From: Alphaproteobacteria bacterium
GTDB lineage: Bacteria > Pseudomonadota > Alphaproteobacteria > CALKHQ01
Length of the DNA: 64,000 nucleotides
Assembly: GCA_041396705.1 (NCBI GenBank)
Contig: JAWKYB010000002.1
Coordinates: 620,001-684,000 of the forward strand
Direction: 5' to 3'
Notes under the pieces: generated by a model
What the model saw: the letters and a program-made list of their open reading frames with translations, nothing else
Databases searched by the model: none
Told to the model about the DNA's origin: nothing
Position numbers and translations under genes: made by a program
Shown: one piece after another, positions 46,187 to 55,134 of the stretch
How the letters are laid out: each line of letters opens with the position of its first letter
How positions within the stretch are numbered: the stretch's first letter is position 1

Positions 46187-46208
46187 TGCGCCGGCCGGAA
46201 CCGGCGCA
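46187..46208. terminator. Hairpin between convergent genes
   Basis: TGCGCCGG and CCGGCGCA form an eight-base perfect stem with a six-base loop, 15 bases after the glycosyltransferase stop and before the end of the PRC-barrel gene. No T-run. Confidence 0.45.
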
Positions 46209-46233
46209 CCGTCACCGCGACCGGTGGTGCCGG

Positions 46234-47187
46234 TCAGTTGAAGGCGGCCCAGTCCAGGTCGGACTCGATCACCGTGTAGCCGGGGGTATCGGTGTCCCAT
46301 TCCGGCATCGCCTCGAGCGCGGCTTCCGACGTGTCGAGCAGCACGAAGGCGTCGCGCTCCGGCTCGTAGTCGAACGCGCTCAGGCTGACGGCGCGTTCGC
46401 TGTCGCCGATGCCGAGCACGCCGTCGTCCAGCGACACGATCAGGAACAGCTCGCCCTGGCCGTTGTGGGCGATCTCCTCGACGCTGCCGATGTCGTCGCC
46501 GGCACGGTCGAGGATGTCCAGCCCGACGATCTCGTCGACGCCGCGGCCGTCGATCAGCGTCCGTGCGTTGCCGAACAGGTCGGCGACCGCGTCCTCCACG
46601 TCCTCGGCCATATCCGACAGGTCGACCGCATCCTCGTCGGCGGCCGCATCGTCCCAGCGATAGACCGCCGGATCCGTCGCCACCGCGTCGATCACCGTGT
46701 CGGCGGCGACCACGCTGTACAGCCGTGCCCGCGCGCCATAAGGGTCCGCCATCGCCGGCGCGGCGCCGTGGCTGCCCCACAGCACCAGCGCCTCGGCCTC
46801 GTCGTTGTAGTCGAAGCGGGTCAACGGAATGGCCTGGTCGCCGACGCCGGCCAGCGTGCTGGCTTCGTCGTAGCCGACGATCAGGAACAGGCCGCCATTG
46901 GCGTTGCGCGCCACCATGGCGACATGGCCGATCAGGTCGCCGGCCTCGTTGTAGACCGCCATGTCGGCGATGTCGCCGGCCTCGCGGCCGACCAGGGCCT
47001 GCACCGCCGACCCGACATTGTCGGGGTCGACCACGCCGTCGGCGCCCGGATTGCCGACCTCGACCAGCACCTCGGTTTCGGCTGCGGCCTCCGCCTGCGG
47101 CATGTCCTCGGCCAGGGCGGCGCCGCCGGCCATGACCAGCGCGCTGGCCGAAGCCAGCATGGCGCTGCGACTGATGAATGTCCTCAT
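46234..47187 (-). CDS. Exported protein with two PRC-barrel-like domains
   Basis: 317 residues. A signal peptide (1-26, ending AALA) is followed by two similar halves. The first has EAGDLIGHVAMVARNANGGLFLIVGYDE and the second DRAGDDIGSVEEIAHNGQGELFLIVSLDD; both look like PRC-barrel repeats, each followed by a strand of the type IPLTRFDY or VSLSAFDY. The linker is Asp/Ala-rich and very acidic. Exported PRC-barrel proteins occur in many alphaproteobacteria with no fixed function. The start ATG 47187 is followed directly by the signal. Confidence 0.85.
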   Translation of the reverse strand: MRTFISRSAMLASASALVMAGGAALAEDMPQAEAAAETEVLVEVGNPGADGVVDPDNVGSAVQALVGREAGDIADMAVYNEAGDLIGHVAMVARNANGGLFLIVGYDEASTLAGVGDQAIPLTRFDYNDEAEALVLWGSHGAAPAMADPYGARARLYSVVAADTVIDAVATDPAVYRWDDAAADEDAVDLSDMAEDVEDAVADLFGNARTLIDGRGVDEIVGLDILDRAGDDIGSVEEIAHNGQGELFLIVSLDDGVLGIGDSERAVSLSAFDYEPERDAFVLLDTSEAALEAMPEWDTDTPGYTVIESDLDWAAFN

Positions 47188-47311
47188 CGTGGTTCTCCTC
47201 AGCTTTGGTGTTTGCCGGATCGCGGCCGACCCGCGGCACGCGATCCATGCAAGGAGAAACGCACGAGGCGGATTCAGTTCCGCCGCGGCACCGGATTTCG
47301 GCTGCGTGCCG

Positions 47312-47953
47312 TCAGGCCGGATAGACCCGGATGCGCGCCAGGAAGGCGCGGCCGTGCCATTCCATGCCGGTCAGCTGGCGCCGGCCGACGCCTGGCCACG
47401 GGTCGCGCACCACCGCGCCGGTGACCTCGCCGTTGCCCTGGGCGTCGCGCCGGTAGAGGATCGAGGTCAGCACCATCGCATGGCCCATGGTGCCGATGAT
47501 CAGCGGCTTGTTCTCGGCCAGGTCCTGCGCCGCCGTGAACTCGTTTGCGGTATAGGCGTCGGATTCCACCTCGAACGGCCGGCCGCCGTCGTCGCGCCAC
47601 GGCCGGTTCAGGTTGCCGAGGATCTGCTCCGGCCAGGCCGGCATGTTGACGATGCCACCCCATGTTTCCTCGACGATGCGCTCCTGCGGCACGTGGAAGC
47701 CGTGGAAGCGGAACACCATCTCGATGCAGGCCGCCCAGCACCACTGGTTGAGGTGCTGGCTGCCGACCGCGGCCGCCGTGGCCGAGGCGACCTCGCGGCT
47801 GATGCCAGCCTCGCACTGCTGCAGCCCGTAGCCGTCGAAGGCGCCGCAGACCTTTTCCGCGGCTGCCGGCGTCGCCAGCGCCACGCCGACCAGCGCCGAG
47901 CCGGCGCCGATGCCGCGCAGCACCTGCCGGCGGTGGAGACTCACGTCCGTCAT
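47312..47953 (-). CDS. Exported papain-like cysteine protease (C39/C70-like)
   Basis: 213 residues. A twin-arginine-style signal (RRQVLRGIGAGSALV, cleavage near PAAA) suggests folded export. The mature part has the papain-like signature HLNQWCWAACIEMVFRFHG with the catalytic Cys, IGTMGHAMVLTSI with the catalytic His and VRDPWPG with the Asp. This is the layout of papain-like cysteine protease families that include AvrRpt2-type C70 and C39-like enzymes. It has no double-glycine leader partner or transporter nearby. Start ATG 47953, preceded by GGGGGA. The substrate is unknown. Confidence 0.8.
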   Translation of the reverse strand: MTDVSLHRRQVLRGIGAGSALVGVALATPAAAEKVCGAFDGYGLQQCEAGISREVASATAAAVGSQHLNQWCWAACIEMVFRFHGFHVPQERIVEETWGGIVNMPAWPEQILGNLNRPWRDDGGRPFEVESDAYTANEFTAAQDLAENKPLIIGTMGHAMVLTSILYRRDAQGNGEVTGAVVRDPWPGVGRRQLTGMEWHGRAFLARIRVYPA

Positions 47954-48061
47954 TGGCCAATCCCCCGATTCTGCCATCGCGGTGGCCGGGCGGCCGGCGG
48001 GCCGCCCGGGACATCGATCAGGGCATGAAAAAGGGGCCGTTCTGTGGCGACGCGCGTCGGC

Positions 48062-49060
48062 CTACAGCGCGCGCACTTCGACCCGTTCGGCCGCCGCGAC
48101 CGCCAGCGGGTTGCGCAGGGCGCGGCCGAAGCAGCCCGCCTCGATCTCGAACACGTCGCCCGGTTCGACCCGGATGCCGTCGGCGAAGCTCAGCGTCGCG
48201 GTGCCGAAGCTGTGCACATGCACGTCGCCCGGCCGGCGGAACAGATCGTATTTGAAATGATGCGCCTCCAGGTTGGCGATGGTGTGGGACATGTTGGCCT
48301 CGCCGGACAGGAACGGCTTCTCCCATATCACCCGCTCGCCGCGCCGGATGCGCGAGGTGCCCTCGACCGAGGCCGGCAGGTCGCCGACCAGCAACTCCGG
48401 TCCGAACGACAGCGTGCGCAGCTTGGAATGGGCCAGCCACAAATAGTTCTGCCGCTCCATCACGTGGTCGGAGAACTCGTTGGCCAGCGCAAAGCCCAGC
48501 CGCCACGGCGTGCCGTCGGGACCGATCAGGTAGACGCCGGCCACTTCCGGCTCCTCGCCGCCGTCGTCGGCGAAGGCGGGCGACACCAGCGGCTGCTCCG
48601 GCGCGGAGACCAGGCTGCCGTCGCCCTTGTAGAACCACTCCGGCTGCACGCCGACGGTGCCCGGCGCCGGCTTGCCGCCCTCGAGGCCCATGCGGAACAT
48701 CTTCATCGAGTCCGTCAGCGTCTCGACATCGGCGCCGGTCACCTTCTGGTGCATCGAATCGCGGGTGGCGGCGGAGCCGAGGTGGGTCAGCCCGGTGCCG
48801 GTCACCAGCAAGTGGGCGCCGTCGGCGTGGTCGACCGGACAGAGCAGGCGCCGCTCGGCGACGATCGCGTCATAGTCGTCGCCGCCGGCGCTGGCGATGC
48901 CGGCGGCCAGGTCGGCCAGCCGGGCACGCTCGGCGATCGCGCGGCCGGCGAGCTGGTAGGTGGTCTCGATGCCGGCAAGGCGCTCGAGCGCGGCACCGTC
49001 GCCGGCGATGCGGCCGACGGCGCGCTTGCCGTCGGCGGTGGTGTACTGGATCAGGCGCAT
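48062..49060 (-). CDS. AraD1/GguC family protein (FAH fold)
   Basis: 332 residues. The start MRLIQYTTADGKRAVGRI, the central GLTHLGSAATRDSMHQK and the later GFALANEFSDHVMERQNYLWLAHSKLR match AraD1/GguC, a fumarylacetoacetate-hydrolase-fold protein linked to sugar-acid (arabinonate, galactonate) breakdown and to the ChvE-GguAB sugar uptake system. It should be a cytoplasmic, divalent-metal-dependent lyase or dehydratase. No sugar ABC transporter or dehydrogenase is next to it in this window. Confidence 0.9.
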   Translation of the reverse strand: MRLIQYTTADGKRAVGRIAGDGAALERLAGIETTYQLAGRAIAERARLADLAAGIASAGGDDYDAIVAERRLLCPVDHADGAHLLVTGTGLTHLGSAATRDSMHQKVTGADVETLTDSMKMFRMGLEGGKPAPGTVGVQPEWFYKGDGSLVSAPEQPLVSPAFADDGGEEPEVAGVYLIGPDGTPWRLGFALANEFSDHVMERQNYLWLAHSKLRTLSFGPELLVGDLPASVEGTSRIRRGERVIWEKPFLSGEANMSHTIANLEAHHFKYDLFRRPGDVHVHSFGTATLSFADGIRVEPGDVFEIEAGCFGRALRNPLAVAAAERVEVRAL

Positions 49061-49171
49061 GGGGCGTTTCCAATCGGCTTCGGGTTGGTGGCGGCTTCTC
49101 GTTGGAGGCCCAGGTCTTACGGCCTGCGCGGCGGGGCCGCAATGGGCGCGCGAACGCGGCCGGCGTCCCGG

Positions 49172-50926
49172 TTACGAACCGTCGCGCCCTTCCATGAACT
49201 GCTCGCGCGCCTGCTCGACCCGGCGGCCGACCACCTCGGCCTGGGCGCCGAAGGCGGAAAGCAGGCTGGCGCCCAGCTGCAGGCTCGATTCCAGCGTTTC
49301 CGGCGTGGCATGGCTGGCGCCGATGCCCAGCAGCTGGCGCGCGGCGTCGCGGTCGCTGGCGCGGCAATGCAGCGGCAGGGTCTGCCATTCGCGGCGCACC
49401 GCGCGCACGATGGACTCGGTCGCGCGCGGCTCGTCGACCGTGACCACGACGGCGCGCGCCCGGTCGGCGCCGGCCCGGCGCAGCAGGTCGGGGCGGGTGC
49501 CGTCGCCGAACATCGCGGCATAGCCGGCCCGGCGCAGCTGGGCGACCCGTCCCGGGTTGCGGTCGACGGCCAGCACCGGGATGTCCTCGGCCTCGAGCAT
49601 GCGCGCGACCTGGCGGCCGACCCGGCCGAAGCCGATGACGATGACGTGCTCCGACAGGCTTTCGTCGTCGGCCGTCGCGGCATCGGCGGCGGCGCGCCGC
49701 GCCTCCAGCCGGGTGGCGAGCAGGCCGGCCGGCGCCGCCAGGAACGGCGTCACCATGATCGACAGCGCCGCCACGATCAGGGCCGCCTGGGCCACCGCCG
49801 GTTCGACGACCCCCTGGCTGCCGGCAAGGCTGAGCACGACCAGTGCGAATTCGCCCGCCTGCGACAGCAGCACGCCGGTTTCCATCGCCCGCGGCCAGTC
49901 CAGCCCGAACAGGCGGGCCAGACCGGCGACGATCGCCGCCTTGACCAGCATCAGCCCGACCATCGCCAGCGCGATCCAGCCCAGTTGCGGCCAGACCGCG
50001 GCCGGCTGGATGGTCATGCCGATCGAGGCGAAGAACAGGCCCAGCAGCAGGCCCTTGAACGGCTCCAGGTCGACCTCGATCTGGTGGCGGTACTCGGTCT
50101 CGGCCAGCAACATGCCGGCGAGGAAGGCGCCGAGCGCGGCCGACAGGCCGGCCGCCGCGGTCGCGACCGAGGCGCCGACGGCGATGAACAGCGTGCCGGC
50201 CATGAATGCGTCCGGCGCGCGCGAGGCGCCGACCAGCTGTAGCAGCGGCCGGGCGACGAAGCGGCCGGCCGCCACGATCAGGCTGACGATGACCGCGCCG
50301 CCGAGCAGCAGCTCGCCGAGCGACAGCCACACCGATTCCGCCTGCGCGCTGTCGCCGACCGCCAGCAGCGACGTTGCCAGCAGCAGCGGCGCCACCGCCA
50401 GGTCCTGCAGCAGCAGGATGGCGAAGGCGCGCCGGCCGACGGGGGTGGTGGTGCGCCGCGATTCGGCCAGCAGCTGCATCACCATGGCGGTCGACGACAG
50501 CGCCAGCGCGGCGCCCAGGATGACGGCGGCGACGCCGTCGAGTCCGAGCGCGGCCGCCGCGGCCGCGATCACCAGCGCGCACAGCGCCAGCTGCAGCCCA
50601 CCCAGCCCGAACACCAGACGCCGCAGGGTCCATAGCCGGCGGAACGACAGCTCCAGGCCCAGCGTGAACAGCAGTAGCGACACGCCGACCTCGGCAAAGA
50701 GGCGCACCTGCTCGGTTTCGGAGAACACCACGCTGCGCAGCCACGGCTGCGCCGGCACCAGTTGGCCGAGCACGCCCGGCCCGACGGCGACGCCGAACAG
50801 CAGGAAGCCGACGATCGGGCTGATCCGCAGCCAGCGACACAGCGCCGGCAGCACGGCGGCCGCGGCCAGAAAGGCCAGCGCCTGGCCCAGATACGGCAGC
50901 GACTGGTGGGCCTGATCGGGCGGCAC
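49172..50926 (-). CDS. CPA2 monovalent cation/proton antiporter with TrkA-N domain
   Basis: 584 residues. About twelve hydrophobic helices (residues about 10-385), with the CPA2 landmarks ISPIVGFLLFGVAVGPG and LSSTAMVMQLL, are followed by a cytoplasmic TrkA-N/RCK Rossmann domain (HVIVIGFGRVGRQVARML, about 415-540). This is the KefB/KefC/YbaL layout: K+ or Na+ efflux in exchange for protons, gated by nucleotide binding. No separate KefG-like protein is nearby. Start ATG 50926. Confidence 0.93.
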   Translation of the reverse strand: MPPDQAHQSLPYLGQALAFLAAAAVLPALCRWLRISPIVGFLLFGVAVGPGVLGQLVPAQPWLRSVVFSETEQVRLFAEVGVSLLLFTLGLELSFRRLWTLRRLVFGLGGLQLALCALVIAAAAAALGLDGVAAVILGAALALSSTAMVMQLLAESRRTTTPVGRRAFAILLLQDLAVAPLLLATSLLAVGDSAQAESVWLSLGELLLGGAVIVSLIVAAGRFVARPLLQLVGASRAPDAFMAGTLFIAVGASVATAAAGLSAALGAFLAGMLLAETEYRHQIEVDLEPFKGLLLGLFFASIGMTIQPAAVWPQLGWIALAMVGLMLVKAAIVAGLARLFGLDWPRAMETGVLLSQAGEFALVVLSLAGSQGVVEPAVAQAALIVAALSIMVTPFLAAPAGLLATRLEARRAAADAATADDESLSEHVIVIGFGRVGRQVARMLEAEDIPVLAVDRNPGRVAQLRRAGYAAMFGDGTRPDLLRRAGADRARAVVVTVDEPRATESIVRAVRREWQTLPLHCRASDRDAARQLLGIGASHATPETLESSLQLGASLLSAFGAQAEVVGRRVEQAREQFMEGRDGS

Positions 50927-50995
50927 GGTTCCCTCGCTGCCGGAACGGGAGGCGGTCGGTGCCCCGGCGCCCGGGGCGCCGCGCCGCGGCCGGGG

Positions 50996-53386
50996 TCAGT
51001 AGAGCGCGGTGAAGCGCCCCGCGTCCATCACCCCGATCCGGCGGCCGTTCTGCACGTCGACGACCGCGCCGTTCCCGTTCGGGCTGTTGCGGTTCCACTC
51101 GCCGCTGACGGTGACCCCGGCCGGCGATTCGCTGACGCCGAGGCCGTTGATCTCGCCGGCCACCCATTCGCCGGCGAAGACGACGCCGCCCGGATATTCG
51201 TAGACGCCGAGCCCGCTCGGCACGCGCGCCTGCTCCTCGCCGGCATAGCGGCTGTCGCTCTGGAACAGGTGGACGCCGAGCGTCGGCTCGTTGTTGGCGA
51301 ACAACCCGGCGAAGCTCTGGCCGTTCGAGGCCTGCAGCACGCCGTAGCCCTCCAGCGTTGTGCCGTTGACCTCGCCGCGATAGACGCCGTCGGCCCACGA
51401 GATCTCGATGGCGTCGTCGGTCGCGGCCAGGGCCTGCGCCTTGGTCGCCGCCTCCTCGGCGCTGGCCGCGGTGGCGCGCGCCGTGTCGGCGATCGCTTCC
51501 GCCGCCGCCGCCGCCAGCTCGGCACGCTGGCGCAGGGTCATGCCGCCGCTGGCCGGCGGGTCGAGCGACTGCAGGTAGCGGTCGATGGCGCCCTGGGTGC
51601 CGGGGCCGTAGATGCCGTCCAGCGTGCCGTCGTAGTAGCCGAGCGCCTGCAGCGCCACCTGGGCGAAGCGCACCTGCGCCCGCGGTGCCTGGGCCGGGTC
51701 CCAGAGGGCGCGGCCCTCGGCCGAGGGTGCCGGCGTCACGCTGACCGGCATGCTGAAGGCGACCTCGCCGCCATGGGCGTCCCGGGCGAGCAGGGCGAAC
51801 GCGCCGGCATCGCCGGAATGGCCGGGCTTCGGCCGGTATTCCAGCGCCGCCAGGGCCTCGGCGGCGAGCTCCTGGCCGACCGCGACCGCGGCGCCGCCGG
51901 CCAGGATCTCGCCGAAGCGGGGCAACTGGGTGACCGAGACGGTGACCGCGTCGCCGTCGGGATCAGACGGCGCCGGAACCGAGAACCGGACCGGCGTCGC
52001 ATCGGCGGCGACGGTCATCGCGGGGATGTCCAGCGCGACCGGCGGACGGTTCTGCCGGGCGGCGATGTGCAGCACGATCTCGGCGACCACGGCCGCCTGC
52101 GACGGGTCCGCGATCTGCAGCGACAACAGCTCGTCGACGTCGCCGGTGTCGCCGGGCGTCAGCACGACGCTGTCGAGCTGAGCCGCGGTACGGCGGTCGC
52201 CCAGCGCACGGGCGGTGCCGCCGGCGGTCACCGCCACGGTCGACGGCAGCGACACGACCTCGATGGTCAGCGCGTCGCCGTCGGGATCGCTCGGATCGGG
52301 CAGGTCGACGGTCACCGGCGCACCGCCGGCGACCAGGTCGACCGGCGGAATCGCAGCAATCTCCGGCGGCCGGTTCTGCGGCGGCGCGGCCGTCCCGTCC
52401 TGTCCGCCGGCCTGGCTGCCCGCTTCGGCGCCGCTGGTCATCCGCTGGCTGGCCAGCAGCTGCAGCAGCATCTGGCGCGCCTCGGTGGTGAATGCGCCGG
52501 CCGGGTAGTCCTGCAGATACTCCTTCAGCGCATCCAGCCGCTCGGCGTCGGTGGGCTGCAGCAGCACGCGATCCCAGGCCCGGCGCTCCTGTGCATTGAC
52601 CGCGGGCTCCTGCACCGGGTTCAGCGCCAGCGGCTCCGACAGCGTCTCGCGCACCCACGGCGGCGGCGCGACGCCGCGCCGCTCCGCCATCTCGTCGCGG
52701 GCCATGACCAGCGCGTCCTCGAACTGGACACCCGGCCGGTTGGCATAGTCGAACACCTTGGCGGTAAAGTCGCCCAGCGTCGGGTCGGCCGCGACGATGG
52801 TCTTGCCCGGCTCGACCGCCAGCGCGAAGGCCGCCGGAATCGTCGTCTCGCGCGGCTCCGCCATCGCGCCGGTCAGGCCGCCGGCATCCGCCTGGGCCAG
52901 CGCGACGCCGCCTTCGAGGAAGAACCAGGCGCTGTGCACGCCTGATCGCTCGATACGCTCGATCAGCGGGTCGACGGCGACGCCGGCGGTCAGCAGGTCG
53001 GTCGCCGCGGCGATGCGCACATTGGTCGGCACCATGAAATTGCGGCCGTCGAGGTCGAGGATGTGGCCGGCGAAATAGACCACGGCGACGTCGGCGTCGG
53101 GCAGCAGGCGCAGGAAACGCTGGCTGGCGGCAAGCATCTCGCCGCGGCTGGCATTGGCGTAGCGCAGCACCTGGAAGCCGGCGCCGGACAGGAACTGGGC
53201 GACCACGGCGGCATCGGCGGTCGAACCCGGCGCGGCAGGCAGGTGGTCGTAGCCCTCGTTGCCGATCACCAGCGCCACGCCGACAACGCCGCCGGGGCCG
53301 GGCTGCGCCTCGGCGCCGTTGTGCGCGAACGTCGCGACGAGGACCGCGAGAATCAGGCCGAGTGCCGGATGGCGGCGTTTCCGCAT
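50996..53386 (-). CDS. Exported caspase-fold pseudoenzyme with cadherin-like, peptidoglycan-binding and MORN parts
   Basis: 796 residues. Order: Sec signal (1-27, cleavage after AEA); caspase-fold domain (about 30-250); helical link (about 270-315); two cadherin/Ig-like repeats starting NRPPE and NRPPV, each with a DPDGD loop (about 345-540); peptidoglycan-binding domain (VALQALGYYDGTLDGIYGPGTQ); coiled stretch; MORN-like repeats (SGLGVYEYPGGVVFAGEW) to the end. The His survives (His108 in YFAGHI), but the position of the active Cys reads FFLEGG, with Gly160 where caspases have DACR. So it looks catalytically dead. It is a shorter homologue of the protein at 20017. It lies divergent to tssA, 251 bases apart. 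Confidence 0.88.
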   Translation of the reverse strand: MRKRRHPALGLILAVLVATFAHNGAEAQPGPGGVVGVALVIGNEGYDHLPAAPGSTADAAVVAQFLSGAGFQVLRYANASRGEMLAASQRFLRLLPDADVAVVYFAGHILDLDGRNFMVPTNVRIAAATDLLTAGVAVDPLIERIERSGVHSAWFFLEGGVALAQADAGGLTGAMAEPRETTIPAAFALAVEPGKTIVAADPTLGDFTAKVFDYANRPGVQFEDALVMARDEMAERRGVAPPPWVRETLSEPLALNPVQEPAVNAQERRAWDRVLLQPTDAERLDALKEYLQDYPAGAFTTEARQMLLQLLASQRMTSGAEAGSQAGGQDGTAAPPQNRPPEIAAIPPVDLVAGGAPVTVDLPDPSDPDGDALTIEVVSLPSTVAVTAGGTARALGDRRTAAQLDSVVLTPGDTGDVDELLSLQIADPSQAAVVAEIVLHIAARQNRPPVALDIPAMTVAADATPVRFSVPAPSDPDGDAVTVSVTQLPRFGEILAGGAAVAVGQELAAEALAALEYRPKPGHSGDAGAFALLARDAHGGEVAFSMPVSVTPAPSAEGRALWDPAQAPRAQVRFAQVALQALGYYDGTLDGIYGPGTQGAIDRYLQSLDPPASGGMTLRQRAELAAAAAEAIADTARATAASAEEAATKAQALAATDDAIEISWADGVYRGEVNGTTLEGYGVLQASNGQSFAGLFANNEPTLGVHLFQSDSRYAGEEQARVPSGLGVYEYPGGVVFAGEWVAGEINGLGVSESPAGVTVSGEWNRNSPNGNGAVVDVQNGRRIGVMDAGRFTALY

Positions 53387-53637
53387 GGTCGGTCGCCCTG
53401 TCGCTGATCGCTGCCCACTACAGTCCCAGACCCGATGGATGCCGGTGCCTGGCCGCCCATCGCAGCGCTGCCGGTTTAGTGGATTCATGACCCCCGTGCA
53501 ATAGAGCCCGCCCGCCTCGGCGATGGCCGCGGGACATTCGGATTGACCCTCCGGTCGCCTATGATAGCGTGTCGCCGCCCGTTCCGCCCCACCCCCGCGG
53601 CGCCCGGATTTCTGCGCCGGCAGAGGAAGAGTCCCGC

Positions 53638-54771
53638 ATGGCGACAGCCCCCGTGCTCGATCTCGATTCGCTGGTTGCGCCGATCTCCGACGAGGCGCCG
53701 ACCGGCGAGGACCTGCGCGCCGACGCCTCGCCGACATCGATCTACTACCAGCTGAAGGACGCGCGCTCGTCCGCCCGCGCCGCCGAGCGGCAGAGCGCGG
53801 CGGAGGGCGAGAGCGGCAGCGTGCCCGACCAGTGGCGGGTGATCCTGGACAAGGCGCCGGCGGTGCTGGCCGAGCGCAGCAAGGACCTGGAGATCGCCGC
53901 CTGGCTGATCGAGGCCCTGGTCCGGTTCCACGGCTTCGCCGGGCTGCGCGACGGCTTCCGGCTGATCACCGCGCTGGTCGGGGCCCATTGGGCCGGCCTC
54001 TATCCGGTCGAGGACGAGGACGGGCTGGAAACCAAGATCGCGCCGCTGACCGGCCTGAACGGCGAGGGCGCCGACGGCACGCTGATCATGCCGATCCGCC
54101 AGATTCCGTTGACCGAGCCGGGCGATACCGGCCCGCTGGCCTATTGGCACTACCAGCAGGCCGATGCCGTCGGCCGCATCGCCGACGAGGACAAGCGCCA
54201 GGCCCGCATCGACGCCGGTGCGATCACGGTCGACCAGTTCAATGCGGCGGTGAACGCGACCTCGCCGGGATTCTATCAGCGGCTGTTCGAGGATGCCGCG
54301 GAAGCGACCGCCGCCTTCGCCGAAATGGAGGCGGTGCTGAACGAGCTCTGCGGCGCGGACGGACCGCCGACCGGGGCGATCCGCTCGTCTATGTCCGACG
54401 TGATCGACCTGGTGCGGTACGCCGCCCGCGACCGCATGCCGGTGGCGGCGGCGGAGCCGGAAGCGGCGGGCGATGCGGCCCAGGCGCCGGCGGCGGGCGG
54501 CGGCGGCGAGGCCGCCGCGGCCGCGCCGCGCGGCGGCAGCGACGTCATCGCCAACCGCGAGGATGCGTTCCGCCTGATCCTGAAGGCGGCGGAGTTCTTC
54601 CGGCGCAACGAGCCGCATTCGCCCATCGCCTATACGCTGGAGGACCTGGTCCGCCGCGGGCGCATGTCGCTGCACGAACTGTTGATCGAGCTGCTGCCAG
54701 ACGGCGACGCCCGCCGCGGGTTCCTGACTGCCGCCGGAATCAAGCCGCGGGCCGACGGCGGCGAGGAGTGA
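53638..54771 (+). CDS. tssA: T6SS protein TssA (ImpA N-terminal type)
   Basis: 377 residues with the ImpA N-terminal domain (APISDEAPTGEDLRADASP, then YYQLKDARSSARAAERQ and DWR-like DQWRVILDKAP). The middle is helical, then an Ala/Gly-rich linker (about 280-305) and a C-terminal region (DVIANREDAFRLILKAAEFFRRNEPHSPIAY). TssA caps the baseplate and guides sheath and tube growth. GAGGAAG lies just before ATG 53638. A TATGAT at 53560-53565 may be its -10 box, though the -35 is poor. It is the first gene of the T6SS cluster here. Confidence 0.93.
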   Translation: MATAPVLDLDSLVAPISDEAPTGEDLRADASPTSIYYQLKDARSSARAAERQSAAEGESGSVPDQWRVILDKAPAVLAERSKDLEIAAWLIEALVRFHGFAGLRDGFRLITALVGAHWAGLYPVEDEDGLETKIAPLTGLNGEGADGTLIMPIRQIPLTEPGDTGPLAYWHYQQADAVGRIADEDKRQARIDAGAITVDQFNAAVNATSPGFYQRLFEDAAEATAAFAEMEAVLNELCGADGPPTGAIRSSMSDVIDLVRYAARDRMPVAAAEPEAAGDAAQAPAAGGGGEAAAAAPRGGSDVIANREDAFRLILKAAEFFRRNEPHSPIAYTLEDLVRRGRMSLHELLIELLPDGDARRGFLTAAGIKPRADGGEE

Positions 54772-55134
54772 CACGGTCGCGGGCCGCGGCGGCCCGGAGT
54801 GCGCCTGCGCACAGGCCGATGCCGTGCGGGCTGGCAAAACCGTTGCAATGACGTTAGGATGGGCGCAGCCGCTCGGGCTCCGGCGGTGAAGTGTCGTTCA
54901 AAGTCCCTCAATGAACGGACTCTCGGATTCATGCCGCCAACGGTTTTTGGGCGCCGTCGCGCACCGCAGGTGCCGGGCCGGCCACGGAAATGCAATCCGG
55001 CGATGTATTTAGAGTCTGTTCAAAAAGGCCAAAATAGTCTTTGCCCGCTGGTCTGCCCCGTGTGGGCGGCGCCGGCAGCCTGCCCCGCCTCGTTTTGCCC
55101 GACGACCATCCACACAATGGAGGCATGCTAAGCC
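54772..55134 (+). other. Intergenic region between tssA and tssB with a sigma-54 promoter
   Basis: 363 bases without a gene. It holds the sigma-54 site at 54832, a GTGCG-CCTG-CGCAC hairpin just upstream of it and an AT-richer stretch (about 54990-55045) downstream. The leader from the inferred start to tssB is about 275 bases, long enough for further control, but I see no riboswitch. Confidence 0.5.
54832..54847 (+). promoter_or_regulatory. Sigma-54 (RpoN) -24/-12 promoter of the tssB operon
   Basis: TGGCAAAACCGTTGCA matches the sigma-54 consensus TGGCAC-N5-TTGCA closely: GG (54833-54834) and GC (54845-54846) are ten bases apart as required. Transcription would start near 54858. Sigma-54 control with a bacterial enhancer-binding protein is established for T6SS clusters of several gammaproteobacteria. 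Confidence 0.65.

Noticed and set aside
47312..47953. The papain-like protease as a T6SS effector
   Set aside because: It has its own export signal and no VgrG, PAAR, adaptor or immunity gene beside it.
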